Of a stretch of 64,000 bases of DNA, positions 16,254 through 26,568 are shown one piece after another. Made by a program: the position numbers and the translations under genes. This DNA is from Calditrichota bacterium (GTDB lineage: Bacteria; Zhuqueibacterota; Zhuqueibacteria; Zhuqueibacterales; Geothermadaptataceae): the NCBI GenBank assembly GCA_008501765.1, contig QQUE01000019.1, positions 1 through 64,000 of the forward strand, read 5' to 3'. The notes under the pieces are model-generated. The model ran no database searches. It was not told the DNA's origin and saw nothing but the letters and a program-made list of their open reading frames with translations. Position 1 is the stretch's first letter, and the number at the start of each line of letters is the position of its first letter.

Positions 16254-17978
16254 TCATTTCTCAAGCAGATCAAGTTCGCGCATACGACGCCATAAAGTTG
16301 TCCTGCTCATCCCTAATTTTTTAGCAGCCAGGGATTTGTTCCAGTGGCACTGCTGTAGAATTGTATGGATACGGTCGGCTTCCTCATCTTCCTGGATATC
16401 GGTATTGCCGTTTGTCGGTGGGCTGTTTGCAGATTCGGTGAACGGTACGAACTGGCGTAAATAATATGGCAACTTATTCACAGTGATAACACTGCCTTTG
16501 GTGCGGGCAAATGCGTGTTCGATAATATTTTCCAGTTCACGAACGTTGCCTGGGTAGGGATAGGCCATCAGCAAATCGTAGGCTTGATCAGCTATTTCAT
16601 TGATGTTTTTCCGCGTGAGACAGCGGTATTTTTCCATAAAGTGGTCAATAAGTGCTGCCAAATCATCCGTGCGTTCACTCAATGGTGGCAAAGCTATTGG
16701 AATGACGTTGAGGCGGTAATAGAGGTCCTCCCGGAAGGTCTCATCCTGAACCATTTGCCACAAGTCACGATTTGTGGCTGCGAGAACGCGCACGTCTACT
16801 TTTTGTGTCTGCGAGCTGCCGAGTCTTTGAAATTCACCACTTTCCAAAATTCGTAAAAGTCGCATTTGCGCGGCGGGTGTTAAATCTCCGACTTCATCGA
16901 GAAAAATAGTCCCGGTATGGGCGAGTTCAAAGCGGCCGATTCGGTCTTGATTGGCGTCGGTAAATGCTCCTTTCACGTGTCCCATGAGTTCGCTTTCGAT
17001 CAGCGAATCCGGAATGGCGGCGCAATTGACTTTGACGTAGGGTTTGTTCCGGCGCGAATTTAATTTTTGAATAGCATTCGCGACCAATTCTTTGCCCGTA
17101 CCACTTTTCCCAAGTATTAAAACCGTGGCGTTGCTTTCGGAAATTTCCTGGATAAGGTCATATATTTCCAGCATTTTTTTGTTTTTACCAAATATGCCGT
17201 GAAAGCTTTTTGCGGCGGGCTTGCTATTTTCTAAAATCTGTTTTGTGGCACTTTCACGAAAAGACATGATGCCACCCAGCGCTTCTCCGGCAGTATTGTA
17301 AAGTATTGAGGTGTTGGCGCGGATCATTATTTTTCGGCCGTCACTGCAAAGCATATCCATTTCAGATTCCATCATTGGTTTTCCACGCCGCAATGTTTCA
17401 GCAATAGGGCAACACTGCAAACAGCCGGTACAACGAAATATTTGGTTGCAATATTTCCCGACAACAGTTTCTTCTTTCCAGCCGGTGATGCGCTCTGCAG
17501 CGCGATTAAAACTCGTAATTCGCCACTCAAAATCGACGGTGAACAGGCCTTCTGCCAGTGAGCCTAAAACGGCCTCATTCGTTTCATTTGCCTGGCGAAG
17601 TAAATGGGTTTCATCCACCAGTCGAATTGTGATAATTGCCCCGTTTACATGGCCGTTGGCTTCGGCGATTGGGGTGAAATTGGCAATGCCGGTACATTTT
17701 TTATCGTCTTTTTTACGAATTTCAAACTGCTGATCCTGTATCGGTTTTCCAGCAGTTAAGGCAGAATTTACCCAGCATTTATCCAGCGGTAATCCCGGGC
17801 AGAAGACCGAACTGAAATGTTTGCCATGATTTGGGACTTGTTCGATATTTAATGCATTGGCAGCAAAAGCATTGATATGATTGACGCACCCCTCCGAATC
17901 AACAACGACAATTCCTTCGGCAACGGTATCAAGAACACCCTGCCAAATTTCATCCATTAATATATTACCAGTTACCAT
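16254..17978 (-). CDS. Sigma-54-dependent transcriptional activator (PAS-PAS-AAA+-Fis)
   Basis: A 574-residue enhancer-binding protein. Two PAS domains (about 8-122 and 130-245) precede an AAA+ domain with Walker A GKSGTGKE (about 290-297), Walker B 'TIFLDEVGDL', the sigma-54 contact loop written GAFTDA instead of GAFTGA, and the arginine-finger region 'FREDLYYRLNV'. A Fis-type helix-turn-helix ends the protein ('NKSLAAKKLGMSRTTLWRRM'). The second PAS domain holds a cysteine cluster CTGCLQCCP that could sense redox state or bind a metal/Fe-S centre. ATG 17978 is chosen for the AAGG before it. It very likely drives the -24/-12 promoter of the neighbouring cytochrome operon. Confidence 0.93.
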   Translation of the reverse strand: MVTGNILMDEIWQGVLDTVAEGIVVVDSEGCVNHINAFAANALNIEQVPNHGKHFSSVFCPGLPLDKCWVNSALTAGKPIQDQQFEIRKKDDKKCTGIANFTPIAEANGHVNGAIITIRLVDETHLLRQANETNEAVLGSLAEGLFTVDFEWRITSFNRAAERITGWKEETVVGKYCNQIFRCTGCLQCCPIAETLRRGKPMMESEMDMLCSDGRKIMIRANTSILYNTAGEALGGIMSFRESATKQILENSKPAAKSFHGIFGKNKKMLEIYDLIQEISESNATVLILGKSGTGKELVANAIQKLNSRRNKPYVKVNCAAIPDSLIESELMGHVKGAFTDANQDRIGRFELAHTGTIFLDEVGDLTPAAQMRLLRILESGEFQRLGSSQTQKVDVRVLAATNRDLWQMVQDETFREDLYYRLNVIPIALPPLSERTDDLAALIDHFMEKYRCLTRKNINEIADQAYDLLMAYPYPGNVRELENIIEHAFARTKGSVITVNKLPYYLRQFVPFTESANSPPTNGNTDIQEDEEADRIHTILQQCHWNKSLAAKKLGMSRTTLWRRMRELDLLEK

Positions 17979-18177
17979 ACCCACAGCCTTGAAGATACTT
18001 TATTCAAAATAGATTCGAATGCATAATTAATATTATTCCATATCACTGCGTTAAGAATACATAAACTAACGATGAAAGGCAAGTTATATTGCTGAAGTTT
18101 TATCGAATTCGGACTTCATTTTCATGTTAGGAAATGTAGTGATAAGCGAATATAATCAACAATATAAAGATGCAATT

Positions 18178-18867
18178 TTATCCAGTATTTTCCAATAGCT
18201 GGCCAAGTTCTCTTTCAAAATAGGTATCCCATGCTTTATTTGGCGCAGCGACCTGAGTTAACTTCTCATCACGGGTAGGGTGGGAGAGCGAGAGCGAGTA
18301 ACAGTGGAGGGCCAGGTTTTTACCGTCGAATGATGTTGGCTTGCCATAACGGAAATCGCCGAGAAGTGGATGGCCAATAGCCGCCATTTGCACGCGAATT
18401 TGGTGTGGTCGACCAGTCGCAAGTTTGATATCCACTAGACTGAATCCTTTTTGTACTGCCAGCTTTTTATAACTTAAATTGGCATATTGTGCCCCTTTTT
18501 CCCTTTGGCTCACAATATAAACATGCTCTTTCTTTTTCAGCAAATAGCTTTCACAGGTACCTGTTTCAGGGCAGGAACCATGAACGATTGCCAAATACCG
18601 TTTATCCACTGTTCGTTCGTTAAACTGCAGAAACAACCGCCGTGCTGCCTTCGAGGTGCGCGCAAAAACCATGACACCGGATGCCGGCCGGTCTAGGCGA
18701 TGCACCAGACCTAAAAATACCTCCCCGGGTTTATTGTATTTTTCTTTGATAAATTGTTTCGAAAGCGTGAGTGCATCCGGATCACCGGTGTGATCGGCCT
18801 GCGATAACAAACCGGCGGGTTTATTAATGAAGAGCAGGTGGTTGTCACAATAAAGCGGTATGATCAT
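18178..18867 (-). CDS. RluA-family RNA pseudouridine synthase
   Basis: A 229-residue pseudouridine synthase. 'NKPAGLLSQ' and the catalytic block 'LVHRLDRPASGVMVFARTSKA' with the active-site Asp (HRLD) define the RluA family, which converts uridines of rRNA or tRNA. 'TGRPHQIRVQMA..GHPLLGDFRYG' is the second conserved block. No S4 domain is present and the protein is short, as in the single-domain members of Bacteroidota-like bacteria. The target site is not predictable. Confidence 0.92.
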   Translation of the reverse strand: MIIPLYCDNHLLFINKPAGLLSQADHTGDPDALTLSKQFIKEKYNKPGEVFLGLVHRLDRPASGVMVFARTSKAARRLFLQFNERTVDKRYLAIVHGSCPETGTCESYLLKKKEHVYIVSQREKGAQYANLSYKKLAVQKGFSLVDIKLATGRPHQIRVQMAAIGHPLLGDFRYGKPTSFDGKNLALHCYSLSLSHPTRDEKLTQVAAPNKAWDTYFERELGQLLENTG

Positions 18868-18931
18868 TGAATTGTCTCATTTTATTTGCAATATTATTGC
18901 GCGTGCCTGAAATTTTCTTTTGACAGGTGAT

Positions 18932-19561
18932 TCAATCAAATTCCGCCTCAAGCATGCCGGATTTCACCCGTTTATACAAATGCCTGATTTGCTCCGGCAG
19001 AATGCGGGCAAGGGAAAGTTCGGGAAGTTCATCAATCGTAAAAAACTCAACACCGTCTGTTTCGATGCTTGTTTTTGGAAAACCACCGGTAATTTCGCAG
19101 AGGAAAAAGGCTTTGTAGCAGTGAAAAATTTCACCCGGATGGGCATGCTGATTGCGGTCGTAAAGTGCTAATAATCGAACAGCATTGGCTGTATAGCCCG
19201 ATTCCTCAAATACTTCTTTTTCAACAGCTTGCCGGGGAGACTCATTAACATCAATCCAGCCGCCGGGAAGGGTCCATTTGCCGTCCAGAATTTCACGTAC
19301 GAGCAATATTTTATCATCTTTGATGATCAAAGCCCGGCAGTCGATTTTTGGCGTGGCGTAGCCTTTTTCATTTTGAAAAAGTTTTTGCAACTCACCGAAC
19401 TCGTGATCGCTGTAAGTCGCCGTGATCTCAGCGGCAATATCCCGGAGCTGATTATAGCGTTCGATATCGTACTTGTCTTTGCTGAACGTCAAGCCAGACT
19501 GGGCAATTGCCTGCAATCTTTTCGCCCAATCAAGCCATTTTAATGAATTATTTTTTATCAA
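18932..19561 (-). CDS. NUDIX hydrolase with N-terminal helical domain
   Basis: A ~209-residue NUDIX hydrolase. The N-terminal region 'LKWLDWAKRLQAIAQSGLTF' is the small domain that precedes NUDIX in a well-known group of ADP-ribose/nucleoside-diphosphate pyrophosphatases. The NUDIX box spans 'GGWIDVNESPRQAVEKEVFEESG', with Lys replacing the usual Arg before the EVxEE core. No ATG with a ribosome site fits; TTG at 19561 is chosen and overlaps the end of the phosphoesterase gene by 14 bases, which suggests translational coupling. The start is uncertain. Confidence 0.85.
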   Translation of the reverse strand: MIKNNSLKWLDWAKRLQAIAQSGLTFSKDKYDIERYNQLRDIAAEITATYSDHEFGELQKLFQNEKGYATPKIDCRALIIKDDKILLVREILDGKWTLPGGWIDVNESPRQAVEKEVFEESGYTANAVRLLALYDRNQHAHPGEIFHCYKAFFLCEITGGFPKTSIETDGVEFFTIDELPELSLARILPEQIRHLYKRVKSGMLEAEFD

Positions 19562-20681
19562 CGTGAATTTTCTCGATGATATTTCCATTGATATCAATCG
19601 CGGTCAAATGTGCCTGTGCCGGCCCAACTTCAACTTTGACGATGTGTTCGATTTTTGATATTTTTTTAGTCTCTGGTTGCGGTGTGTCCGGTTCATACAA
19701 TCCGGCGCCGCCACCAGCAGTTGTAATGTAATGTGTCCCGCCATTAAATGCGCGGTGGTAGTGGTGATCGTGGCCATTGAGAACGACTTGCACGCCGTGG
19801 CGCTCAAAGATATCTCCCCAAAATTTCCGGCGAAGTTTCGCATCTTCAACACGCGTTTTTTTCACGCTGAAAAGTGGCTGGTGGAAAAATACAAATACAA
19901 ATCCTGCATCTTTATTTATTGTGAGCTGGTGTTCCACCCAGGCTTTCTGCTCTTCAAAATACTTCAAATTGTGATTGTTCCAGTAATATTCTCGGCTTTC
20001 TTCGGTTTTCAAATACTGCGGGGTCTGGTAATCTTCCCCTTCTGTGTCCAGGAAAAGAAACAGCGCATCGCCGACATTAAACGAATAATAGCGTTCATTT
20101 CCCGGCAGGTTGAAAAACTCGAAATAAAACTTTGAATCTTTTTCATGATTGCCCAACACGGGAAAATAGGGGATATTGCGCATGAGTTCGTTGTTCAATT
20201 CGAAAAATTTGTCCCAGTCCTGAATTCTGCGTCCGTTGCCGACCAAGTCGCCGGTGTTGACAACAAATAATGGGTTCTCGGCCATAATTCGTTCTATGTT
20301 GCGTTTGTGAATGTCGTGGCGTGAACGGGTATCGCCCAAAACAACGAATTGAAATGGTTCTATCTTTTTGGGGAATGTTGTGACTTTGCCTTTTCCGGCT
20401 GCAGAACCGTCACCAAGAACGTCGTATTCATAAGTAGTATTTTCTTGCAGGCCGTCCAACAGCATTTCGTGGTGTTCGTATTCGTTAAATTTCTGGATTT
20501 TACCATCGGGATAAGTCAGCGTGGATTGGCCAGCAAATGTGGCCCAGCAAACGACAGCACTTTTGCTGGTAACATTTTGTAGATATGGGCCGATGGCGAT
20601 TGGTTTTTTTTCGTTAGCTGAAACTGAGATTGCAGCTATGAAAAATAGAGCTATATTTTGTTTTAAAAGTCTGTAAATCAT
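19548..20681 (-). CDS. Secreted metallophosphoesterase (purple acid phosphatase-like)
   Basis: A 377-residue exported phosphoesterase. After the signal peptide (cleavage near SVSA) comes a fibronectin-like N-terminal domain ('YLQNVTSKSAVVCWAT', 'YEYDV') as in purple acid phosphatases. The calcineurin-like domain follows with its metal ligands in order: GDTR, GDLVGNG, GNHE, the 'FHQP' His and GHDHHYHR. ATG 20681 is used because GAAGGA precedes it. A degenerate TTAACA direct repeat just upstream may be a Pho box, fitting a role in phosphate scavenging. The NUDIX gene overlaps its end. Confidence 0.9.
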   Translation of the reverse strand: MIYRLLKQNIALFFIAAISVSANEKKPIAIGPYLQNVTSKSAVVCWATFAGQSTLTYPDGKIQKFNEYEHHEMLLDGLQENTTYEYDVLGDGSAAGKGKVTTFPKKIEPFQFVVLGDTRSRHDIHKRNIERIMAENPLFVVNTGDLVGNGRRIQDWDKFFELNNELMRNIPYFPVLGNHEKDSKFYFEFFNLPGNERYYSFNVGDALFLFLDTEGEDYQTPQYLKTEESREYYWNNHNLKYFEEQKAWVEHQLTINKDAGFVFVFFHQPLFSVKKTRVEDAKLRRKFWGDIFERHGVQVVLNGHDHHYHRAFNGGTHYITTAGGGAGLYEPDTPQPETKKISKIEHIVKVEVGPAQAHLTAIDINGNIIEKIHVDKK

Positions 20682-20703
20682 AATAACTTTTTCCTTCTTC
20701 AAA

Positions 20704-20720
20704 TGTTAATTCAGTGTAAG
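20704..20720 (-). promoter_or_regulatory. Weak Pho-box-like direct repeat
   Basis: The minus strand reads CTTACA-N5-TTAACA, the 11-bp period of PhoB/PhoP sites with one mismatch in the first half. It lies 23-39 bases before the phosphoesterase start. The same hexamer with the same period occurs twice in the TonB-receptor/regulator intergenic region. Confidence 0.3.
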
Positions 20721-20847
20721 TTAAGGCAATAAATCAAACCATACTATCAGTGATAAACATGATAGAAAAAAATATGGAAATATGAAACAGCAATATCTGT
20801 CGATTGTATTCTCAATCCATAACTCGTTGCAACACAAGTAAATAACC

Positions 20848-20876
20848 TTGACACAGACGAGTCCATCGCCTATATT
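20848..20876 (+). promoter_or_regulatory. Sigma-70 promoter of the NACHT gene
   Basis: A perfect -35 TTGACA (20848-20853) and TATATT (20871-20876) are separated by 17 bases. The transcript would start near 20883 and carry the REP palindrome at 20906-20946 in its leader. Confidence 0.7.
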
Positions 20877-20905
20877 CTAAACTAAAGAAATACAATGCGC
20901 TGCAC

Positions 20906-20946
20906 CACCACCCTTGCGAAGGTTTAAAACCTTCGCAAGGGTGGTG
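20906..20946. repeat. REP palindrome, copy 1 (20-bp perfect arms)
   Basis: A perfect inverted repeat centred on 20926, with CCTTGCGAAGG in the left arm. The same core flanks the RAYT transposase at 23967-23997 and 24591-24623. Here it stands in the leader of the NACHT gene, where it may act on expression as an RNA hairpin. Confidence 0.85.
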
Positions 20947-20988
20947 ATTCCACAAAAATCAAACCCGGAACAACGAAAGGAAAGTTCA

Positions 20989-23796
<2,808 letters not shown>

Positions 23797-23846
23797 TCTT
23801 TTGCACCGCTGAATCCCTGTTTGCTGAAACTCTGGAAAGAAAAACT

Positions 23847-23966
23847 ATGGTAAAAGAGAATCTTGTTATGATCAAGAAGGCGTATGAGTTTTCCAAGTAG
23901 TTGCTGAACCACACGGGTAAATTCCCGAAGAGCCACTGCTTTTCGGTTGCGGTCAAATTGCAATGC
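23847..23966 (+). pseudogene. avd: avd (DGR accessory variability determinant), broken remnant
   Basis: The frame from ATG 23847 reads MVKENLVMIKKAYEFSK, then TAG at 23898-23900, then LLNHTGKFPKSHCFSVAVKLQ, after which the REP/RAYT element begins. Avd-type four-helix-bundle proteins of DGRs have the pattern 'ENL..M.K.Y......WL....KFP..H.F....' ; replacing the TAG by TGG restores the expected Trp. About 38 of ~115 codons remain. Both the nonsense codon and the truncation show that the gene is dead. Its place directly behind a VR-carrying gene is the normal DGR order. Confidence 0.75.
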
Positions 23967-23997
23967 CCCTTGCGAAGGTTTAAAACCTTCGCAAGGG
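23967..23997. repeat. REP palindrome, copy 2
   Basis: 31-base perfect inverted repeat with the same CCTTGCGAAGG core as copies 1 and 3. It forms the left border of the RAYT element and interrupts the avd remnant. Confidence 0.85.
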
Positions 23998-24020
23998 TAT
24001 AAAAATAAAGGGGTAAACAA

Positions 24021-24581
24021 ATGAACAAACCATTCGAAAAAGGGAAGATTTATCATGTTTTTAACAGGGGCTGCAATCGTGGACTCATCTTTTTCTCAAA
24101 TGAAAATTATCTTTATCTGTTACGGAAAGTGAAATCGACTTATGAACGGTATGGTGTCGGTGTGTTGGCGTATTGTCTAATGCCAAACCATTATCATTTT
24201 CTTTTAAAACAGAAAACTGATAGACCGCTTTCAGACTGGATTAAAACTCTTTTCAATGGTTATGTTCAAGCTGTAAATAAGCAACAAAAACGTACCGGAA
24301 CCTTGTTCGAAGGCCGGGCACAGCATGTACTCGTTGATAACAACGCCTATTTTGTTCACCTTGCGAGATACATCCATTTGAACCCGGTGAAAGCAAAGCT
24401 TGTAAAAAATCCAGCCGACTGGCAGTATTCAAATTATTTGGAATGGATAGAAAAAAGAAATGGAACGTTGGTCAATCGTGAATTTATTAGAAGTTATTTT
24501 GAAAAGCCAAAATTTTACGAAGAGTTTGTAGCTGACCATATTATTGATGATAGTGATATTCAGAAGTATTTATTTGAATGA
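24021..24581 (+). CDS. REP-associated tyrosine transposase (RAYT, Y1/TnpA_REP family)
   Basis: A 186-residue single-strand transposase. 'KGKIYHVFNRGCNRG' at the start, the metal-binding HUH-type motif in 'MPNHYHFLLKQ', and 'GTLFEGRAQHVLV' with 'HLARYIHLNPVKAKLV' holding the likely catalytic tyrosine are typical of RAYTs. The enzyme recognises and cuts REP hairpins; three such palindromes are within 4 kb, two as direct flanks. GGGG stands seven bases before the ATG. The gene appears intact. Confidence 0.93.
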   Translation: MNKPFEKGKIYHVFNRGCNRGLIFFSNENYLYLLRKVKSTYERYGVGVLAYCLMPNHYHFLLKQKTDRPLSDWIKTLFNGYVQAVNKQQKRTGTLFEGRAQHVLVDNNAYFVHLARYIHLNPVKAKLVKNPADWQYSNYLEWIEKRNGTLVNREFIRSYFEKPKFYEEFVADHIIDDSDIQKYLFE

Positions 24582-24590
24582 TAGTATTAA

Positions 24591-24623
24591 ACCCTTGCGA
24601 AGGTTTCAAACCTTCGCAAGGGT
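24591..24623. repeat. REP palindrome, copy 3
   Basis: 33-base perfect inverted repeat around 24607, differing from copies 1 and 2 only in the loop base. It lies ten bases behind the RAYT stop codon and forms the right border of the element. Confidence 0.85.
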
Positions 24624-24633
24624 GGGGATGGCA

Positions 24634-24668
24634 TAAAAAAACCCGTGTGGTCACTACTCCACACGGGC
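24634..24668 (-). terminator. Terminator of the secreted-protein gene
   Basis: A 9-bp stem (CCCGTGTGG/CCACACGGG) with an 8-base loop and a run of seven T on the minus strand. It stops leftward transcription from the TonB-receptor cluster. Confidence 0.8.
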
Positions 24669-24730
24669 TTATTCGGATTACTGACTGCCCTTGCGGGCAG
24701 CCTGGTCATAGGAAGAACGAATGAATCAGC

Positions 24731-24771
24731 CCTTGACTTCCTCACTCGGCGTGAGGGAATCAAGGTTTTTT
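24731..24771 (+). terminator. Terminator behind the RAYT gene
   Basis: CCTTGACTTCCTCAC pairs with GTGAGGGAATCAAGG (one mismatch) around a TCGGC loop and is followed by six T on the plus strand. Confidence 0.75.
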
Positions 24772-24814
24772 ATCATAGCGATAACATCGCTGAAAGGCGC
24801 GATCTCATCGCAAA

Positions 24815-26464
24815 TTAGCGCATATAAACCATTTTTTTTGTCAGAATCTGTCCCGCCGTTTCCAGGCGATAGAAAAATACACCTGTGCTGACATTTCCGG
24901 CATTCCAGAAAATATTATGCGCTCCGGCTTTCACGTGGCCGTTGACTAATATGGCAACAGTCTGGCCGATGGCATTGAAAACCGTGAGTTTCACATTGCC
25001 AGCATCTTTCAATACGAAGGAGATATTTGTGCTGGGATTGAAAGGATTCGGGTAATTCTGCTCGAGTGTCAGTTCTTCCGGGATCGTAACTTCGGTAGAC
25101 TCGACCGAAGATGTGATATCGCCAAGATACCCAAGCTCGTCGAGATGCGTCCAACCTGAAAGCCAGTTATTTGCACCGAAAGCGCCACGATATTCCGTTT
25201 TCGTGAAGAAATCGTCGGAGATATCTGTAGCGCCGCTCCAGGCCGGGCTATCTGTAGCGGGGCGTGGATCAAGTCCCTGATTCATTTCACGACTGATTCC
25301 GCGCAGCATCGGATCAGTCACTTCGTTGTTGTTTTCCTGCAAATGCGCAGCAACGGCTGTCTGTGGGGCAAATTCAGCCAGCGTGTTTCCGGCGCCGAAT
25401 CCGTACCACAAGTTGTTGATCAAACCAAGATCACCCGCTTCGAGACGCTTCATGCTGTCTTCAACTTTGTCACCACTATTATCAATATCTTCAACTGTGA
25501 GACCCAGGCTGGTTGAAGCATCATCGTAGTCTGTGAAAATACTGTTGTAGTAGAAACCACCTGTGTTGTCACGGAAAATAAGGGCTTGTTCACCGTCACC
25601 TTCAGGTGTACTTCCAATACCCGCGCCAATGTAAGTTACATTTGAAAGCATTGGCTTGGCGTAAGGTGTGCCTTGCTCGTTACCACCAGCGCCATCCATT
25701 TCAGCGATACGACCGGCTTTGTCCGTTCCCTGAATTGCAAACCAGAATTGGTGCTTGCCACCAAAACCCTGATCCCAATCAAATGCATCGTCGGAGCAGA
25801 ATGCGGAGACGAGATATTTTGTATTTACAGTGCCACCGAAGAATTCGAAACCGTCATCGCCACTGGCGTAGGATTCAACATATTCGATGGTTGTACCAGC
25901 GCCAACACCAGCTACCGTCAGACCTTGAATTTCGTTTCCAGTTGAGCTCCCGATGTTGATACCGGTGTAGCGAATCGAGACGTATTTGAAAACACCAGAA
26001 CTGTGATTTGCATCGTCGCCGCCGTAGAGAGCACGAGCAGGGTCGATTTCATTGACACCTTCAACGGCTTTTGGGCTGCTGTTGTTCGTTGGAGCGAGTC
26101 CACAAAGCACCACACCGCCCCATTCGCCGCGGTCCTGGTATGTGAGTGAGCCATCATCATTTACAGAAGTAAAGATGATTGGGTTGTCTGCAGTGCCTTC
26201 TGCGAAGATTTTGCCATGGCGAGTTACAACCAAACCGGATGCAGCAGCATCCTGGCCATCTTCAGCTTGAATCAGCGTTCCTGGCTGAATCGTCAAAGTA
26301 GCTGCGCTATCGACGAATACCATGCCGTCGAGAATGTAGGTTGTGTCTGAGCTGAAGACCACATTCGAACCGACAGGAATGTCTGTATCGGTGATTGTTC
26401 GAGTTTGTCCTGCGAGTAGCGCAGGAAAGAGTACGAGAAGCGATACCTTTATCAGGTTGCGCAT
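24815..26464 (-). CDS. Secreted protein with FlgD/Por-type C-terminal sorting domain, partner of the TonB receptor
   Basis: A 549-residue secreted protein. After the signal peptide ('PALLAGQ') comes a beta-helix-like region ('TIQPGTLIQAEDG', 'EWGGVVLCG', 'IEYVESYASGDDGFEFFGG', 'DDAFDWDQGF'). The last ~90 residues are the sorting domain: 'LEQNYPNPFNPST', 'TVFNAIGQ', 'GVFFYRLETAG....KKMV'. In type IX secretion this domain directs export and anchoring. GGAGG lies five bases before ATG 26464. It follows the TonB receptor by ~100 bp, has a terminator behind it and is probably co-expressed. Its ligand is unknown; the pairing near a Pho-type regulator suggests phosphate-related uptake (inference). 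Confidence 0.8.
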   Translation of the reverse strand: MRNLIKVSLLVLFPALLAGQTRTITDTDIPVGSNVVFSSDTTYILDGMVFVDSAATLTIQPGTLIQAEDGQDAAASGLVVTRHGKIFAEGTADNPIIFTSVNDDGSLTYQDRGEWGGVVLCGLAPTNNSSPKAVEGVNEIDPARALYGGDDANHSSGVFKYVSIRYTGINIGSSTGNEIQGLTVAGVGAGTTIEYVESYASGDDGFEFFGGTVNTKYLVSAFCSDDAFDWDQGFGGKHQFWFAIQGTDKAGRIAEMDGAGGNEQGTPYAKPMLSNVTYIGAGIGSTPEGDGEQALIFRDNTGGFYYNSIFTDYDDASTSLGLTVEDIDNSGDKVEDSMKRLEAGDLGLINNLWYGFGAGNTLAEFAPQTAVAAHLQENNNEVTDPMLRGISREMNQGLDPRPATDSPAWSGATDISDDFFTKTEYRGAFGANNWLSGWTHLDELGYLGDITSSVESTEVTIPEELTLEQNYPNPFNPSTNISFVLKDAGNVKLTVFNAIGQTVAILVNGHVKAGAHNIFWNAGNVSTGVFFYRLETAGQILTKKMVYMR

Positions 26465-26568
26465 GAATACCTCCAATAATTTTCAAATTAAATGAATTAG
26501 GTATAATTCCCACCCAATTTGAGTGGGCGCTGCATTGAGTCCTGCGCTAAACACAGGACTCAACGTGG

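Larger units (their letters stand above)
23967..24623 (+). mobile_element. RAYT/REP element inserted into avd
   Basis: A REP palindrome on each side (23967-23997 and 24591-24623) encloses a single REP-associated tyrosine transposase gene. The avd homology stops exactly at the left palindrome and does not resume on the right, so insertion was joined by loss of the rest of avd and presumably of template repeat and reverse transcriptase. Confidence 0.75.

Noticed and set aside
23997-24814. Template repeat or reverse transcriptase behind the avd remnant
   Set aside because: Only the RAYT gene, a palindrome and two terminators are present; no A-rich copy of the VR and no RT motif were seen on either strand.
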